Made by a program: the position numbers and the translations under genes
Shown: positions 1 through 9,526 of the stretch, piece by piece
Position numbering within the stretch: the stretch's first letter is position 1
How the letters are laid out: every line of letters begins with the position of its first letter
The notes under the pieces: generated by a model
Database searches by the model: none
What the model saw: only the letters and a program-made list of their open reading frames with translations
Told to the model about the DNA's origin: nothing
NCBI GenBank assembly: GCA_013286655.1
Contig: JABDFG010000009.1
Location: 1-62,462, forward strand
Length of the DNA: 62,462 nt
From: Bacteroidota bacterium
Lineage (GTDB): Bacteria; Bacteroidota; Bacteroidia; JABDFU01
Reading direction: 5' to 3'

Positions 1-54
1 ATAAACAACGAAGTTCCACTATTACTGAAAAAGTGGAAGGATAAAAAGAAATAA
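1..54 (+). CDS. C-terminal end of an upstream gene (partial)
   Basis: Frame 1 is open from the first base and ends at TAA 52-54. It encodes 17 residues ending in a lysine-rich tail (KKWKDKKK). The stop lies 12 nt before the GTG start of the TolC-like gene, so it is probably the last codons of the preceding gene of the same efflux operon. Too little is visible to name the family. Confidence 0.4.
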   Translation: MNNEVPLLLKKWKDKKK

Positions 55-66
55 AATTATCTTACA

Positions 67-1389
67 GTGAACTGCTATTTTGGAAAAATAATCATTCTTA
101 TCTGCTTGCCATTTATTGTTACCGCACAGAAAGAATTAACGTTCTCAAGTCTGGATTCGTTATTCTCATTTGCGGAAAAAAGCAGTTCCGTTGTAAAAAC
201 AAACAACCAGCAGGCGTTACTCGCAAAATATCAAAAAATTGCAGCCATAGGCAATGTGGTGAATTTTCGCGATCCGGTTACCTTGACGCTTACCAATAAT
301 ACTAAATTGCCCGTAAGTTTTATTCCTGCGGATCTGTTGGGTGGCCCTCCGGGGACATTTAAGGAAATTACACTTGGGCAACAATACGTAAGTAATTTTG
401 GGGTAAATCCTCAAATTGACATAATTAATCCAAATACATGGGCTCAGATAAGGAGCGCTACGATCAACGTAGATCTTACAAATGCGAACAATCAGCTAAA
501 CAAAAAATCACTTTTTGAATCCATTGCTGCCTGCTATTACAATATTGACACCTACCTTGATCAGATTAATTTGACTCAGCAAAATATTTCTTCTTCAGAT
601 ACACTCCTTTTAATTGTATCCAACAAATACTCCCAGGGACAAATCCGGCAACAGGATGTAAATGACGCGACAATAAACAAACTTACACTACAAGACAAAT
701 TAAAACAATTGCAGGTTTCCCTTGAACAACAATACAACAGTTTAAAGATATTATGTGATATTCCAATAAATACATCTGTTCATCTGCAGGAACAACTGAA
801 TTACGGCCAGCAATTTGAGCCTGAACTTAAGCCAAATTCTCAGCTTTTAATTAAATCAGCGTTATTGCAGGAAGAGACTGCTAAAGCTGATCTCCGACTG
901 AACAGGTTGTCCAATCTTCCTATAGTTTCACTTTTATATTCCAATTCATATTATCAAAACAGCAACAATCAACTCTTTGATAATAACCCCAACGATAAAT
1001 GGCTCAATGCTGTTTATGTAGGAGCTAAGGTCACCTTCTTTTTGCCTGATGTTAACAGGATCATATTAACTCAGAACTCAAAGGTCAATTACCAGATGGC
1101 ACTGATTAACCTCGAGCATAACAAACTCCAGAATGATATAAACAATGGTCAACTGCAGCTGGATTACGAGAAGACCTTTTCCCAGTTTTCAATGTTTAAA
1201 CAGGTGTTTTTATTAAAGAATGAGAATTATAAAATGGCCCTTAACCAATATAACCAATCCATTTTATCCTTTGATAAATTGCTCACCGCATTCAACGATA
1301 TGCTTAACAGCCGCATTAATTACAGCAGCGCTCTTGCAAACCTGCTTTATACAAAATCTAAAATTGAAATTAACAATACCATAAAATGA
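67..1389 (+). CDS. TolC-family outer membrane efflux protein
   Basis: This is the outer-membrane channel component of a tripartite exporter. The 440-residue length is usual for the family. A signal peptide covers about residues 1-20 (hydrophobic core IIILICLPFIV, cleavage near TAQ). The rest is two Gln/Asn-rich helical hairpin repeats typical of OEP domains, for example the segments around residues 165-235 and 355-430. The start is GTG at 67, chosen because it gives an intact signal peptide. Its stop overlaps the next gene's start as ATGA (1386-1389), so the two are translationally coupled. Order in the operon is TolC, fusion protein, permease, ATPase. Substrate cannot be read from sequence. 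Confidence 0.85.
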   Translation: MNCYFGKIIILICLPFIVTAQKELTFSSLDSLFSFAEKSSSVVKTNNQQALLAKYQKIAAIGNVVNFRDPVTLTLTNNTKLPVSFIPADLLGGPPGTFKEITLGQQYVSNFGVNPQIDIINPNTWAQIRSATINVDLTNANNQLNKKSLFESIAACYYNIDTYLDQINLTQQNISSSDTLLLIVSNKYSQGQIRQQDVNDATINKLTLQDKLKQLQVSLEQQYNSLKILCDIPINTSVHLQEQLNYGQQFEPELKPNSQLLIKSALLQEETAKADLRLNRLSNLPIVSLLYSNSYYQNSNNQLFDNNPNDKWLNAVYVGAKVTFFLPDVNRIILTQNSKVNYQMALINLEHNKLQNDINNGQLQLDYEKTFSQFSMFKQVFLLKNENYKMALNQYNQSILSFDKLLTAFNDMLNSRINYSSALANLLYTKSKIEINNTIK

Positions 1390-2477
1390 AGACGTCAATC
1401 AAAATCATATTGCTTGTTTTAGGCTTATCTATTCTAAACTCCTGTGGCAGAAAATTCACTGAAACCAAACCTGTACGAAATAATATTACGGAAACAGTAT
1501 TTGCCTCCGGAATTCTTGTGCCCGACAACCAATATAATCTCACCGCGCAGAATGACGGGTACCTTGTAAAATTAAATTTTATTGAAGGAGACACGGTTAA
1601 AGCAGGTACTATTTTAGCTATCATCGAAAACAAACAAAATGACGCAAATGCAATAGGAGCCAACGCGCTCTTGGCTATTGCAGGAGCAAATATTGCACCG
1701 AATGCCCCCGCTCTTAAACAATTATCCGCCAATATCGATCTTGGGAAATTGAAATTGAAAGAAGATTCAGTGCAAGCGGAGCGGTATAAAAAACTATACC
1801 AGGAGAAAAGTGTATCGAAATTGGATTACGAAAACATGGAACTTGCTTTGGCAAACTCCAAATCCAGTTTAACTGCCTTGCAGGAAAACTACAAACTATT
1901 GCAGCAACAGGCAGAGCAACAACTCATTAGTCAGAAGTCCCAGACAGATGTCAATATCGTTTTAAAAGAAAACAATGAAATAAAGGCAGTAATCGGTGGT
2001 AAAGTTTTTCAAAAACAAAAGCAACTGGGGGATTATGTAAAAAAGGGCGACGTTATTGCCGTCATTGGAAATCAGGATTATATCTATGCTAAATTGAGTA
2101 TCGATGAAACTAATATTTCAAAAATTAAATTAGGGCAAAATGTGATCCTTCAGCTTAATACAAATAAAGCAAAAGATTACAATGGAGTGGTAACTGAAAT
2201 ATACCCTGCCTTTGACGATCAGGCTCAATCATTTTACTGCAAAGTAAGGTTTATGGATCAGCTCGATTTCAAAATATCTGGCACACAATTACAGGCAAAT
2301 ATTGTCATTGGAACAAAAAATAACATACTCGTTATTCCTAAAATTTATCTGGGTTATGGAAATAAAGTAAATGTAAAAGGCAAAGGTGCGGTAACAATTC
2401 AGACTGGTTTTGTTTCCAACGATCTGGTGGAGGTCATCAGCGGCCTGGATGAAAATTCCGTAATTACAACGAATTAA
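1386..2477 (+). CDS. HlyD/MacA-like periplasmic membrane fusion lipoprotein
   Basis: This is the periplasmic adaptor that bridges the ABC permease and the TolC channel. It has a lipoprotein signal peptide with lipobox LNSC (Cys about residue 20). A biotinyl-lipoyl-like half follows (NDGYLVKLNFIEGDTVKAG, about residues 57-75), then a long helical hairpin about 100-190. The second lipoyl half is IGGKVFQKQKQLGDYVKKGD, about 200-219, followed by a beta-barrel domain. The length of 363 aa is typical. An Ala-rich insertion before the hairpin (about 85-110) is unusual but in frame. It overlaps the upstream TolC gene by 4 nt and is followed 4 nt later by the permease gene. Confidence 0.85.
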   Translation: MKTSIKIILLVLGLSILNSCGRKFTETKPVRNNITETVFASGILVPDNQYNLTAQNDGYLVKLNFIEGDTVKAGTILAIIENKQNDANAIGANALLAIAGANIAPNAPALKQLSANIDLGKLKLKEDSVQAERYKKLYQEKSVSKLDYENMELALANSKSSLTALQENYKLLQQQAEQQLISQKSQTDVNIVLKENNEIKAVIGGKVFQKQKQLGDYVKKGDVIAVIGNQDYIYAKLSIDETNISKIKLGQNVILQLNTNKAKDYNGVVTEIYPAFDDQAQSFYCKVRFMDQLDFKISGTQLQANIVIGTKNNILVIPKIYLGYGNKVNVKGKGAVTIQTGFVSNDLVEVISGLDENSVITTN

Positions 2478-2481
2478 AATC

Positions 2482-3714
2482 ATGCGCAGTGTAAATACAG
2501 AAATAGCTCTTACCCATTTACTATCACGTAAAAGACAAACCTTGGTAGCTGCATTAGGCGTTACCATAGGTATCGCCATGTATATTTTCATGAATTCACT
2601 GGTCATGGGCTCTAACCGATACCAGGATAATGCCGTTTTTAAAACAACACCTCACATCCGGATTTACAAGGAGGATGAAATGAGTAAACCCTTAAGGGCT
2701 GATTCTTCAGGAAATAATAAAACAGTAATCATCAATCCAAAAATATCCAATATCACAAAAAATCTGGTTAACCCGTTAAAACTATTGGAGGATATTAAAA
2801 AACAAAAAGACGTGACGTCAGCAGCTTTGTTTGTAAATGCAAATCTGTTTTACAACAACGGCAAATCACAATTGGATGGAAATGCTCTTGGAATGAATAT
2901 AATGGAAGGAAATGCCATGTTTGACATTCAATCAACAATGGTAGATGGTGAATTAAAAATACTATTAAATACCCCTAATGGAATTATCATTGGGGCCGGC
3001 ATTGCTGATAAGTTAAGTCTCAAGATGTATGATAACGTCAGTATTATATCTTCTATTGGTGTTATCAAACTAATGAAAGTGGTAGGCATTTTTAAAAGCA
3101 GTAATACGTTTACAGATAAGAGCAAATCCTATATGAACCTCGCCGCTGCTCAACAACTGCAGGGGAAAGGACCAAATTATGTAACTGATATTTATGTAGA
3201 TATTAAAGACCCCGAACAGGCCTCAAAATTTGCAATTCTCCTTCATGAACTAACGGGATACACAGCAGAAGATTGGCAATCAGCGAATGAATTGTTTGTG
3301 GCCGGAAAAAAAATAAGAACCATTATGTTCGGCTGTATTTCATGGGCAATTTTGCTTGTAGCGGGTTTTGGCATTTACAATATTATGAACATGACTATTG
3401 CGCAAAAACTAAATGACATAGCTATTTTAAAGGCAACAGGATTTTCAGGAAGTGATGTCGTAAAGATATTCATTCTTGAATCATTAATAATGGGAATATT
3501 AGGTACATGCATTGGTCTGGTATTCTCTTCGATTTCGATCAACCTTTTAAGTCACGTCTACATTGGAGCTGACATTGGTTATTTCCCAATTCAGTTTGAA
3601 CCATTGGTTACATTTCAAGGAATTTGCGTAGGAATGATGGTGACATTGTTTGCCGGCTATATTCCTGCACGTAAAGCAGCTAAAGTTGATCCGATTGAAA
3701 TTTTCAGAAAGTAA
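2482..3714 (+). CDS. ABC transporter permease, FtsX/MacB type
   Basis: This is an inner-membrane permease of the mechanotransmission (MacB/LolCE/DevC) type. One N-terminal membrane helix lies at about residues 18-38. A large periplasmic domain follows (about 40-275), then three C-terminal helices within an FtsX domain (about 280-400). The end motif is PARKAAKVDPIEIFRK, the classic coupling-helix end of the family. The stop codon overlaps the ATG of the ATPase gene (taATG, 3712-3716). Sequence alone does not separate a drug, peptide or lipoprotein substrate; pairing with TolC and HlyD partners argues for export across both membranes. Confidence 0.88.
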   Translation: MRSVNTEIALTHLLSRKRQTLVAALGVTIGIAMYIFMNSLVMGSNRYQDNAVFKTTPHIRIYKEDEMSKPLRADSSGNNKTVIINPKISNITKNLVNPLKLLEDIKKQKDVTSAALFVNANLFYNNGKSQLDGNALGMNIMEGNAMFDIQSTMVDGELKILLNTPNGIIIGAGIADKLSLKMYDNVSIISSIGVIKLMKVVGIFKSSNTFTDKSKSYMNLAAAQQLQGKGPNYVTDIYVDIKDPEQASKFAILLHELTGYTAEDWQSANELFVAGKKIRTIMFGCISWAILLVAGFGIYNIMNMTIAQKLNDIAILKATGFSGSDVVKIFILESLIMGILGTCIGLVFSSISINLLSHVYIGADIGYFPIQFEPLVTFQGICVGMMVTLFAGYIPARKAAKVDPIEIFRK

Positions 3715-4409
3715 TGAAAAAAAACAGTGTACTCAGAACGAGTGGTATAGGTAAATATTTTTATGATCCGGTAAAATTTAAAGCATTGGACGACATTACC
3801 TTTGAAGCTTACCAGGGTGAGTTTCTAACACTAATAGGGAAATCAGGAAGCGGGAAGTCAACCTTACTCTACGTACTTTCTACCATGGACACCGAATATG
3901 AAGGAGATCTTTTTATAGATGGAGAAAAAATAACCGGACAGACACTTGATAAATTAGCAGCCATACGCAATAAAAATATAGGTTTTGTATTCCAGTTCCA
4001 TTACTTGCTCCCCGAATTTAGTTGCCTGAAAAATATTATGATCCCTGCACTCAAACTTGGAAAATATAGTTCGAAAGAAATCGAAGAGCAGGCATATAAA
4101 AGTATGGAAGTCCTTGGAGTTCAGGATCAGGCTTTGAAACCAGCAGCAAAGCTTTCGGGCGGTCAACAGCAAAGAGTGGCAATTGCCAGAGCAATGATTA
4201 ATAATCCAAAAATAATAATGTGTGATGAACCAACCGGAAACCTTGACAGCAAAAACACGCAGATCGTTTTTGATATTTTTCAGCGAATTTCCAAAGAGTT
4301 CGGACAAACCATAATCGCAGTTACCCACGACAATGATTTTGCAAAAGCATCAGATAGGACCATTGAACTCGCTGATGGCAAAATAATAAACCACGATTTG
4401 AAATTTTAA
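3714..4409 (+). CDS. ABC transporter ATP-binding protein, LolD/MacB/DevA type
   Basis: This is the ATPase of the exporter encoded by the three genes just upstream. At 231 aa it has the usual size. Walker A is GKSGSGKSTLL (about residues 42-52), the Q-loop region is GFVFQFHYLLPEF, the signature is LSGGQQQRVAIARA, and Walker B is IIMCDEPTGNLD followed by the H-loop VTHD. It is the last gene of the plus-strand operon and ends 14 bp before the converging OsmC gene. No hairpin is visible in that gap. Confidence 0.92.
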   Translation: MKKNSVLRTSGIGKYFYDPVKFKALDDITFEAYQGEFLTLIGKSGSGKSTLLYVLSTMDTEYEGDLFIDGEKITGQTLDKLAAIRNKNIGFVFQFHYLLPEFSCLKNIMIPALKLGKYSSKEIEEQAYKSMEVLGVQDQALKPAAKLSGGQQQRVAIARAMINNPKIIMCDEPTGNLDSKNTQIVFDIFQRISKEFGQTIIAVTHDNDFAKASDRTIELADGKIINHDLKF

Positions 4410-4423
4410 AAAAATATTCAGTT

Positions 4424-4867
4424 CTAAACCGTCGTTTTCGACTGCACAGGAGCGAGAACAAAATGAGCTTCTGAAGTTATGGGCACAGTTAAGGCTTTTG
4501 AGACAATACAATTTTTCTCCGCTTCTTTTGTAATAGCTTCAAATTCATCTGCTTTTATACCATCTACTGAACCCGTAATTGAAAGGTGAATATTTTTAAT
4601 GCTTAATTCTTCCATTGTTACCGTTGCTTCGGTGTCCAATGATGTTGGACGTAGCCCCTTTTTGGTCAACAATGAGGAAACTGACATCGTAAAGCAGCCT
4701 GCATGAGCAGCCGCAAGCAGCTCTTCCGGATTTGTCCCTTTCTCTCCTCCTTCAAACCTTGTTTTAAAAGAGTAATTCGCTCTTTCCAATACTCCACTGG
4801 AAGTACTGAGAAATCCTTTTCCTTCTTTGAGATTTCCTTGCCAATGTGCTTTTGCTGACTGTTTCAT
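4424..4867 (-). CDS. OsmC family peroxiredoxin
   Basis: This is a thiol-dependent organic hydroperoxide reductase of the OsmC/Ohr superfamily. The 147 aa length is normal. The two catalytic cysteines are both present, at about residue 58 (AAAHAGCFTM) and about residue 120 (EKNCIVSKAL). The family segment GTNPEELLAAAHAGC is intact. The pattern fits the OsmC branch (salt- or stress-induced) better than Ohr. It is monocistronic, convergent with the upstream exporter operon and separated by about 165 bp from the oxidoreductase gene transcribed in the same direction. Confidence 0.9.
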   Translation of the reverse strand: MKQSAKAHWQGNLKEGKGFLSTSSGVLERANYSFKTRFEGGEKGTNPEELLAAAHAGCFTMSVSSLLTKKGLRPTSLDTEATVTMEELSIKNIHLSITGSVDGIKADEFEAITKEAEKNCIVSKALTVPITSEAHFVLAPVQSKTTV

Positions 4868-5033
4868 CTGTATATATTTGTTTAGTTTTTAAGGTCGTAT
4901 GGAATTTTTCACTCCATTTGTTTTTGTTTTTTATTTGAGTTCATGAATGCTTCGCATTTTGCCATCCGCACCAAAACTAAAAAAAAAATTGCCAGGATAT
5001 GTTACGCAATTCCGGAATTGTGTTTACACTTGA

Positions 5034-6083
5034 TTAATGAATGTGATTCGTATGAATCTGATCAGCTTGTATGGTTACTTTAATTTTACCGATCAGTTCA
5101 ATAGATTTTAATAACTTTTCATGAGATAGGCCTGCATTATCCATTTGAAAAGTAAATCTTGAAATCCCCCCAAGGGCATCACTGTGTCTTAGAATTTTCT
5201 CAGCTATCTCTTCCGGGCCTCCTACTAACAAAGCGCCCAGTGGTCCATTTTGAGCATTGAACCTGGCAGGACTAACAGGAGGCCAACCCCGTTCCTTTCC
5301 GATTCTTGTAAAAGTTTCAGCGTAACCTGGGTAATAATCTGCAACAGCTTCCTCCGATGAATTCGCAACATAACCGAGTGAATGCAAACCCACCTTTAAT
5401 TTCTCCACAGGATGACCAGCCTTTTTTCCTGCTTGTCTGTATAGATCCACAAGAGGACGAAAGCGGTGCGTTTCTCCCCCAATTACTGCAACCATAAGGG
5501 GAAGTCCTAGGGTCCCCGCACGAACAAAAGATTCCGGGGTACCGCCTACGCCTAACCAAATAGGAATTGGATTTTGTAATGGCCTTGGGTAAATTGCCTG
5601 GTTTTTAAGTGCAGAGCGAAATTTCCCGGACCAGTTAACTACTTCATTGGTACGGATGGCGAGCAAAAGATCAAGTTTCTCAGCGAAAAGATCATCATAA
5701 TCATTAAAACTAAAGCCAAATAGCGGAAATGCTTCTGAAAATGAACCTCGACCAACAACCATTTCAGCCCGGCCTTGTGAAATGAGGTCAAGAGTTGCGA
5801 AATTTTGAAATACCCTGACAGGATCGGCTGCACTCAATACAGTAACTGCACTTGTAAGTCGAATGCGTTTTGTACGGGCAGCGGCAGCGGAGAGAATAAC
5901 GGCCGGTGCAGAATCAAGAAACTCCGATCTGTGATGCTCCCCGATTCCGAATAGATCAAGACCGATTTTATCTGCTTGTTCCATTCTTTCAAGCAGTTCG
6001 GCCATTGAGCGCATATTATTGACTGCGTTGGCTCCATCATTGGCTGTCCTTGCAGCCGCGAAACTATCAATTCCAATTTCCAT
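5034..6083 (-). CDS. LLM class flavin-dependent oxidoreductase
   Basis: This is a luciferase-like monooxygenase-fold protein (349 aa) expected to use reduced flavin. It starts MEIGIDSFAAA and shows family landmarks: LDLFGIGEHHR (about 43-53), TSAVTVLSAADPVRVFQNFATLDLIS (in two parts around 77-100), GRAEMVVGRGSF (about 104-115) and IPIWLGVGGTPES. The substrate is unknown. It lies 17 bp downstream of the TolC gene of the second exporter on the same strand, so read-through from that operon is possible. Confidence 0.85.
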   Translation of the reverse strand: MEIGIDSFAAARTANDGANAVNNMRSMAELLERMEQADKIGLDLFGIGEHHRSEFLDSAPAVILSAAAARTKRIRLTSAVTVLSAADPVRVFQNFATLDLISQGRAEMVVGRGSFSEAFPLFGFSFNDYDDLFAEKLDLLLAIRTNEVVNWSGKFRSALKNQAIYPRPLQNPIPIWLGVGGTPESFVRAGTLGLPLMVAVIGGETHRFRPLVDLYRQAGKKAGHPVEKLKVGLHSLGYVANSSEEAVADYYPGYAETFTRIGKERGWPPVSPARFNAQNGPLGALLVGGPEEIAEKILRHSDALGGISRFTFQMDNAGLSHEKLLKSIELIGKIKVTIQADQIHTNHIH

Positions 6084-6099
6084 AATTATTTTGCATCAA

Positions 6100-7422
6100 T
6101 TATAATACTCCAAGGGCCTTTCTGTATTGCACGACCGCAACCAGGTAGTTGTAGACCGCATTTAAATAATTTGTCTGCGTCTGTTGAAGCGTGTAATAAG
6201 TAGTGCTCAAGTCATTGGGCTTAATGCTCCCATTCTTGAGCCTGTCAGTATCTATTTTATATAATTCATTGGCAAGGTCCAGATTCTTTTTTTGATAATC
6301 CAGGTCTGAATTTGCATTATTCAGGGATGTAAGAGCAGTTCGGGCTTCTTGCCGGTAATCGTTTGTTAATTTTTCGTAGTTCAGCTTTGAAGATTCGCTC
6401 CTTAATTGATATTCAGATTTTGTTCTTTCCTTCAGAAAACCGTCAAAAATTGGAATGCTTGCTTTCAGACCAAAATAATTAAAGGGGTACCAATAGGAAG
6501 ATGTTAAGGGCGAAAAATCGGCATTCAGGTATTGAAATGTATAATTTGCGTAAAAACTAAAAGAAGGAATATAAGAAAGGTTTTGTTTTTTAATATTTAA
6601 TTGATAAATCGTCCATTGCCATTGCTCCATGTCAAGTTCTGGTCTTTTTATTTCCATGCTGTTTATATTTGTCCCCGAATACTGAATAAAAAGCGAGTTG
6701 ATATCGTCTTTAAGTGAATAGGTTTGAATGGTATCATCTCCCAGCTTATACGATAAATCATTGTAGGAAAGATTCTGGCTATTTACATTCTTTTCATTTT
6801 CCGAAAAAGCATTTTCATAATCAATGCGGTAGTGCTGTAAATCATAGGCGGTAATGGCTCCCTGTGTCAACTGATCCTTGCCTGTTATATAAATACTATT
6901 TGTCCGATCCAGGTTAGATTTTGAAAGCGCAGACTTTTCCTTCCAGAGCAGGGCAGTAAAATAGGCTTCCATCACATCCAACTTCACATCTTCTTCCGTT
7001 TTCTTTTCATTTTGCATATTATAATGTACCTGTGCTTCCGCGATTTGCCTGTCTCCTGAATTCACTGGATTATAGATATTTTGACTCAAGTTAAACGCCC
7101 AAAGCGTATTATAGGCTGTCCCAAATTGTACAGGTCGCCCTTCTGAGTTTGGCTGACCGAAAAAAATTCCAGGCAGAATGTTTGTTTGTAAAACGGAATT
7201 ATACCTGAAGTCAAGGTCGGAACTAATCTGGGGAAGACCACGAGCCGTCACTTCTTTCACCTGACTTTCTGAAATCTTCAGATTCACCTGTTGAATTTTC
7301 AAATCCAACCTGTTTCTTATGGCCCGATGAATTGCCTCGTCCAGTGACAACTCCTTTTTGTCCTGACCGAAAATGAAGGCAGAACCTGCTATTAGCTGTA
7401 TTATAAATAAGTATTTCTTCAT
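6100..7422 (-). CDS. TolC-family outer membrane efflux protein (second exporter)
   Basis: This is the outer-membrane channel of the second tripartite exporter. The signal peptide KKYLFIIQLIAGSAFIFG starts at the ATG at 7422. An in-frame GTG at 7431 adds three residues (MID) but would abut the permease stop, so the ATG is preferred. The OEP repeats are visible: LSLDEAIHRAIRNRLDLKIQQ at the N-terminus of the mature protein and TTYYTLQQTQTNYLNAVYNY near the C-terminus. It is last in the order ATPase, fusion protein, permease, TolC, which is the DevBCA-TolC arrangement known from cyanobacteria and common in Bacteroidota. Confidence 0.87.
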   Translation of the reverse strand: MKKYLFIIQLIAGSAFIFGQDKKELSLDEAIHRAIRNRLDLKIQQVNLKISESQVKEVTARGLPQISSDLDFRYNSVLQTNILPGIFFGQPNSEGRPVQFGTAYNTLWAFNLSQNIYNPVNSGDRQIAEAQVHYNMQNEKKTEEDVKLDVMEAYFTALLWKEKSALSKSNLDRTNSIYITGKDQLTQGAITAYDLQHYRIDYENAFSENEKNVNSQNLSYNDLSYKLGDDTIQTYSLKDDINSLFIQYSGTNINSMEIKRPELDMEQWQWTIYQLNIKKQNLSYIPSFSFYANYTFQYLNADFSPLTSSYWYPFNYFGLKASIPIFDGFLKERTKSEYQLRSESSKLNYEKLTNDYRQEARTALTSLNNANSDLDYQKKNLDLANELYKIDTDRLKNGSIKPNDLSTTYYTLQQTQTNYLNAVYNYLVAVVQYRKALGVL

Positions 7423-7432
7423 ATCAATCACA

Positions 7433-8554
7433 TTATGCTCTAAATACCTGAGCAGGTTCCAGACTGGTTATGCGCTTTATCGCAAACAAACTCCCACACA
7501 ATGCAATGACAATAGTAACTCCGAAAAAAGAAAACCTCAGCCACATCGGATAGTTGAAAATTGTTCCAGCTTTCGCAATACCATGTCTGAATCCTTCGAC
7601 TAAAGCCATTCCTATACAAAATCCGAGCACTCCGATGATCAATGCCTGGGTAATGATCAGTTTCCGAATATATCCATTTGTGGCTCCTATGGCTTTTAGC
7701 GTTCCATAATCCTTTATACGGTCTATTGCCGCTGAGTATAGTGTAAGACCGATGATTACAAAACCCACAATCAGGGCAAAGAGTATGAGTGTGCCAAATG
7801 AAATGGCAATACCGGAAGTTTTCAATACGGTAATAATTGTGGCTTTGGCAAAATCATCACTTTTCCAGGCTCTTACACTTTTCATTGTGGCATTGATCTG
7901 ATTAATTATTTTTTGTTCTTCTTCTTTGTTTTTTAATTCTACCAGAAAAGCGCTGGCCTTATCAGTTGAGAAATTTCCCAGGTATCTTGCCCGTTCGATT
8001 GTAGTGAAAGTGTAAATCCCCCCAAATGATCTGACTCCTTTGGACTGGGCAGCATTGAATACCTTTTTACCGTTTATTTCAAAATACTGACCCGGCCGAA
8101 TATCCCCTAATGAGGCTTTATCAAAATAATCCGTAATGATCGCTTCATCCCTGAGCATATCCTCCTTTTTGCCATTAAAAAGAGCCCATGGGCCTCCTGC
8201 AAATACAGGGGCCTCCACTCCTATAAGTGTAATTCCTGATGACTTCCCGTTTTCAAACCTTGCCGCTCCGGGAGTGACAACCAGAGGGTAAACCTGTCTT
8301 ATCCCTTCAATGCTTTTTAACTCGTACCCAACCCTTGTGTCTAATGTCGCCAGAGCATTTATATTGGTAGTCATATTGTCTACAACCCAGATATATTCAG
8401 AATTGTTCTGGACAAGGCTGGACATTGCACTGATCAGGAAAATAAATATCCCTGCCTGCTGCCCGATCAAAAAAATCGAAATAATAGTACCGGCTAAAGC
8501 TCCAATAGATTTGGGCTTATCGTACAAAATAAATCTTAATGCCGTTTTAAACAT
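7433..8554 (-). CDS. ABC exporter permease, DevC-like FtsX family
   Basis: This is an inner-membrane permease of 373 aa. It begins FKTALRFILYDKPKSIGAL and has an N-terminal helix at about residues 18-42. A periplasmic domain contains IRQVYPLVVTPGAARF and GVEAPVFAGGPW, followed by three C-terminal helices in an FtsX domain (about 250-365) and the end motif SLEPAQVFRA. The N-terminal and periplasmic sequence resembles DevC proteins more than MacB. It is separated by 9 bp from the HlyD-like gene and 10 bp from the downstream TolC gene. Export of a lipid or glycolipid is a family precedent, not something seen here. Confidence 0.87.
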   Translation of the reverse strand: MFKTALRFILYDKPKSIGALAGTIISIFLIGQQAGIFIFLISAMSSLVQNNSEYIWVVDNMTTNINALATLDTRVGYELKSIEGIRQVYPLVVTPGAARFENGKSSGITLIGVEAPVFAGGPWALFNGKKEDMLRDEAIITDYFDKASLGDIRPGQYFEINGKKVFNAAQSKGVRSFGGIYTFTTIERARYLGNFSTDKASAFLVELKNKEEEQKIINQINATMKSVRAWKSDDFAKATIITVLKTSGIAISFGTLILFALIVGFVIIGLTLYSAAIDRIKDYGTLKAIGATNGYIRKLIITQALIIGVLGFCIGMALVEGFRHGIAKAGTIFNYPMWLRFSFFGVTIVIALCGSLFAIKRITSLEPAQVFRA

Positions 8555-8563
8555 TTTAATTGA

Positions 8564-9526
8564 TTACTGTAATAGTATAACACATTCTACCCTACTTCCG
8601 ATAATTGTTTTTCCCCCTTCGTCCAACAATACCCTTACCTCACGTACCCGTCTGTCTTCCATATTGGTTGCATCATCGGAGAACAAGGACTTTTTCCGAA
8701 GGTAGGGAGATGTCAGAAAAATTTTACCGGTTGCAAGGGTGTCAAGCTTACCCTGGGGCCGTATATAAGCCCTCATCCCATCTTTTACCTTATTAGCAAA
8801 AAGCTCATCTACTTCCGTGATTGCCATGAGCGGGCCATCCGGAGCAAAATCACAGAGAGACTGGTTGGTACTTACATTATTCCCCACCCTTACATCCATG
8901 GAAAGCAGCCTTCCATCCACAGGAGCTTTTATTTTTTTTCGTTCCACTATTTTTTCATAATAATTGATATCTGCCTGCAATTCCAGGAGACGGTCTTCCT
9001 GCTGTTTTAAACTGGCTTCAGTACCTATTTTATCAGCGCTTTGGGAATTAAAGGAAAAACGGCTGTCATCCAGGGCTTGCTGGGTAACTCCCCCTGATTT
9101 TATGAGGTTCAGATTTCTTTCATAATTCAATTTCGCATTTTCAAGTTTGACTCCCACAGAGGCAAGCTGCGCTTTTGATGAAGCGATAGTTGATTTCTGT
9201 GTAGCCAATTTGGATTGGGCCTGCTCCAACTGGGCCTGCTCCACATCACTTTCCAATTCCAGGATTACTTCATTTGCTTTCAGTTCTTCGTTTATATCGT
9301 GGTTGATCCTTTTTACGATACCACCAGTTTCAGAATAAAGAGAAACAATATGGGATTTGGGTTCAATGGTAGCAACACCGATGATCTGGTTGACATTCGC
9401 CGTCCTGGAAAGTGAATCCTCGGAAAGAGACCCACTTTTGTTTTTTTCGCCTCCTCCACAGGAACAAAAGCAAAGTGTTAGGAAGAAGATGGAAGCGAAT
9501 AAGGAATTGTACCTGTTCATATGCAT
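8564..9526 (-). CDS. HlyD/DevB-like membrane fusion lipoprotein
   Basis: This is the periplasmic adaptor of the second exporter, 320 aa. The lipobox is FCSC with cysteine followed by GGGEKNKS. Long coiled-coil arms cover about residues 85-200 (Gln/Ala/Leu rich, EQAQLEQAQSKLATQKST). They are flanked by lipoyl-like halves (TGGIVKRINHDINEELKANE and KAPVDGRLLSMDVRVGNNVS). The start ATG at 9526 overlaps the TAA of the ATPase gene by one base; an ATG two codons later is equally possible. The C-terminus ends VRVLLDEGGKTIIGSRVECV. Confidence 0.87.
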   Translation of the reverse strand: MHMNRYNSLFASIFFLTLCFCSCGGGEKNKSGSLSEDSLSRTANVNQIIGVATIEPKSHIVSLYSETGGIVKRINHDINEELKANEVILELESDVEQAQLEQAQSKLATQKSTIASSKAQLASVGVKLENAKLNYERNLNLIKSGGVTQQALDDSRFSFNSQSADKIGTEASLKQQEDRLLELQADINYYEKIVERKKIKAPVDGRLLSMDVRVGNNVSTNQSLCDFAPDGPLMAITEVDELFANKVKDGMRAYIRPQGKLDTLATGKIFLTSPYLRKKSLFSDDATNMEDRRVREVRVLLDEGGKTIIGSRVECVILLQ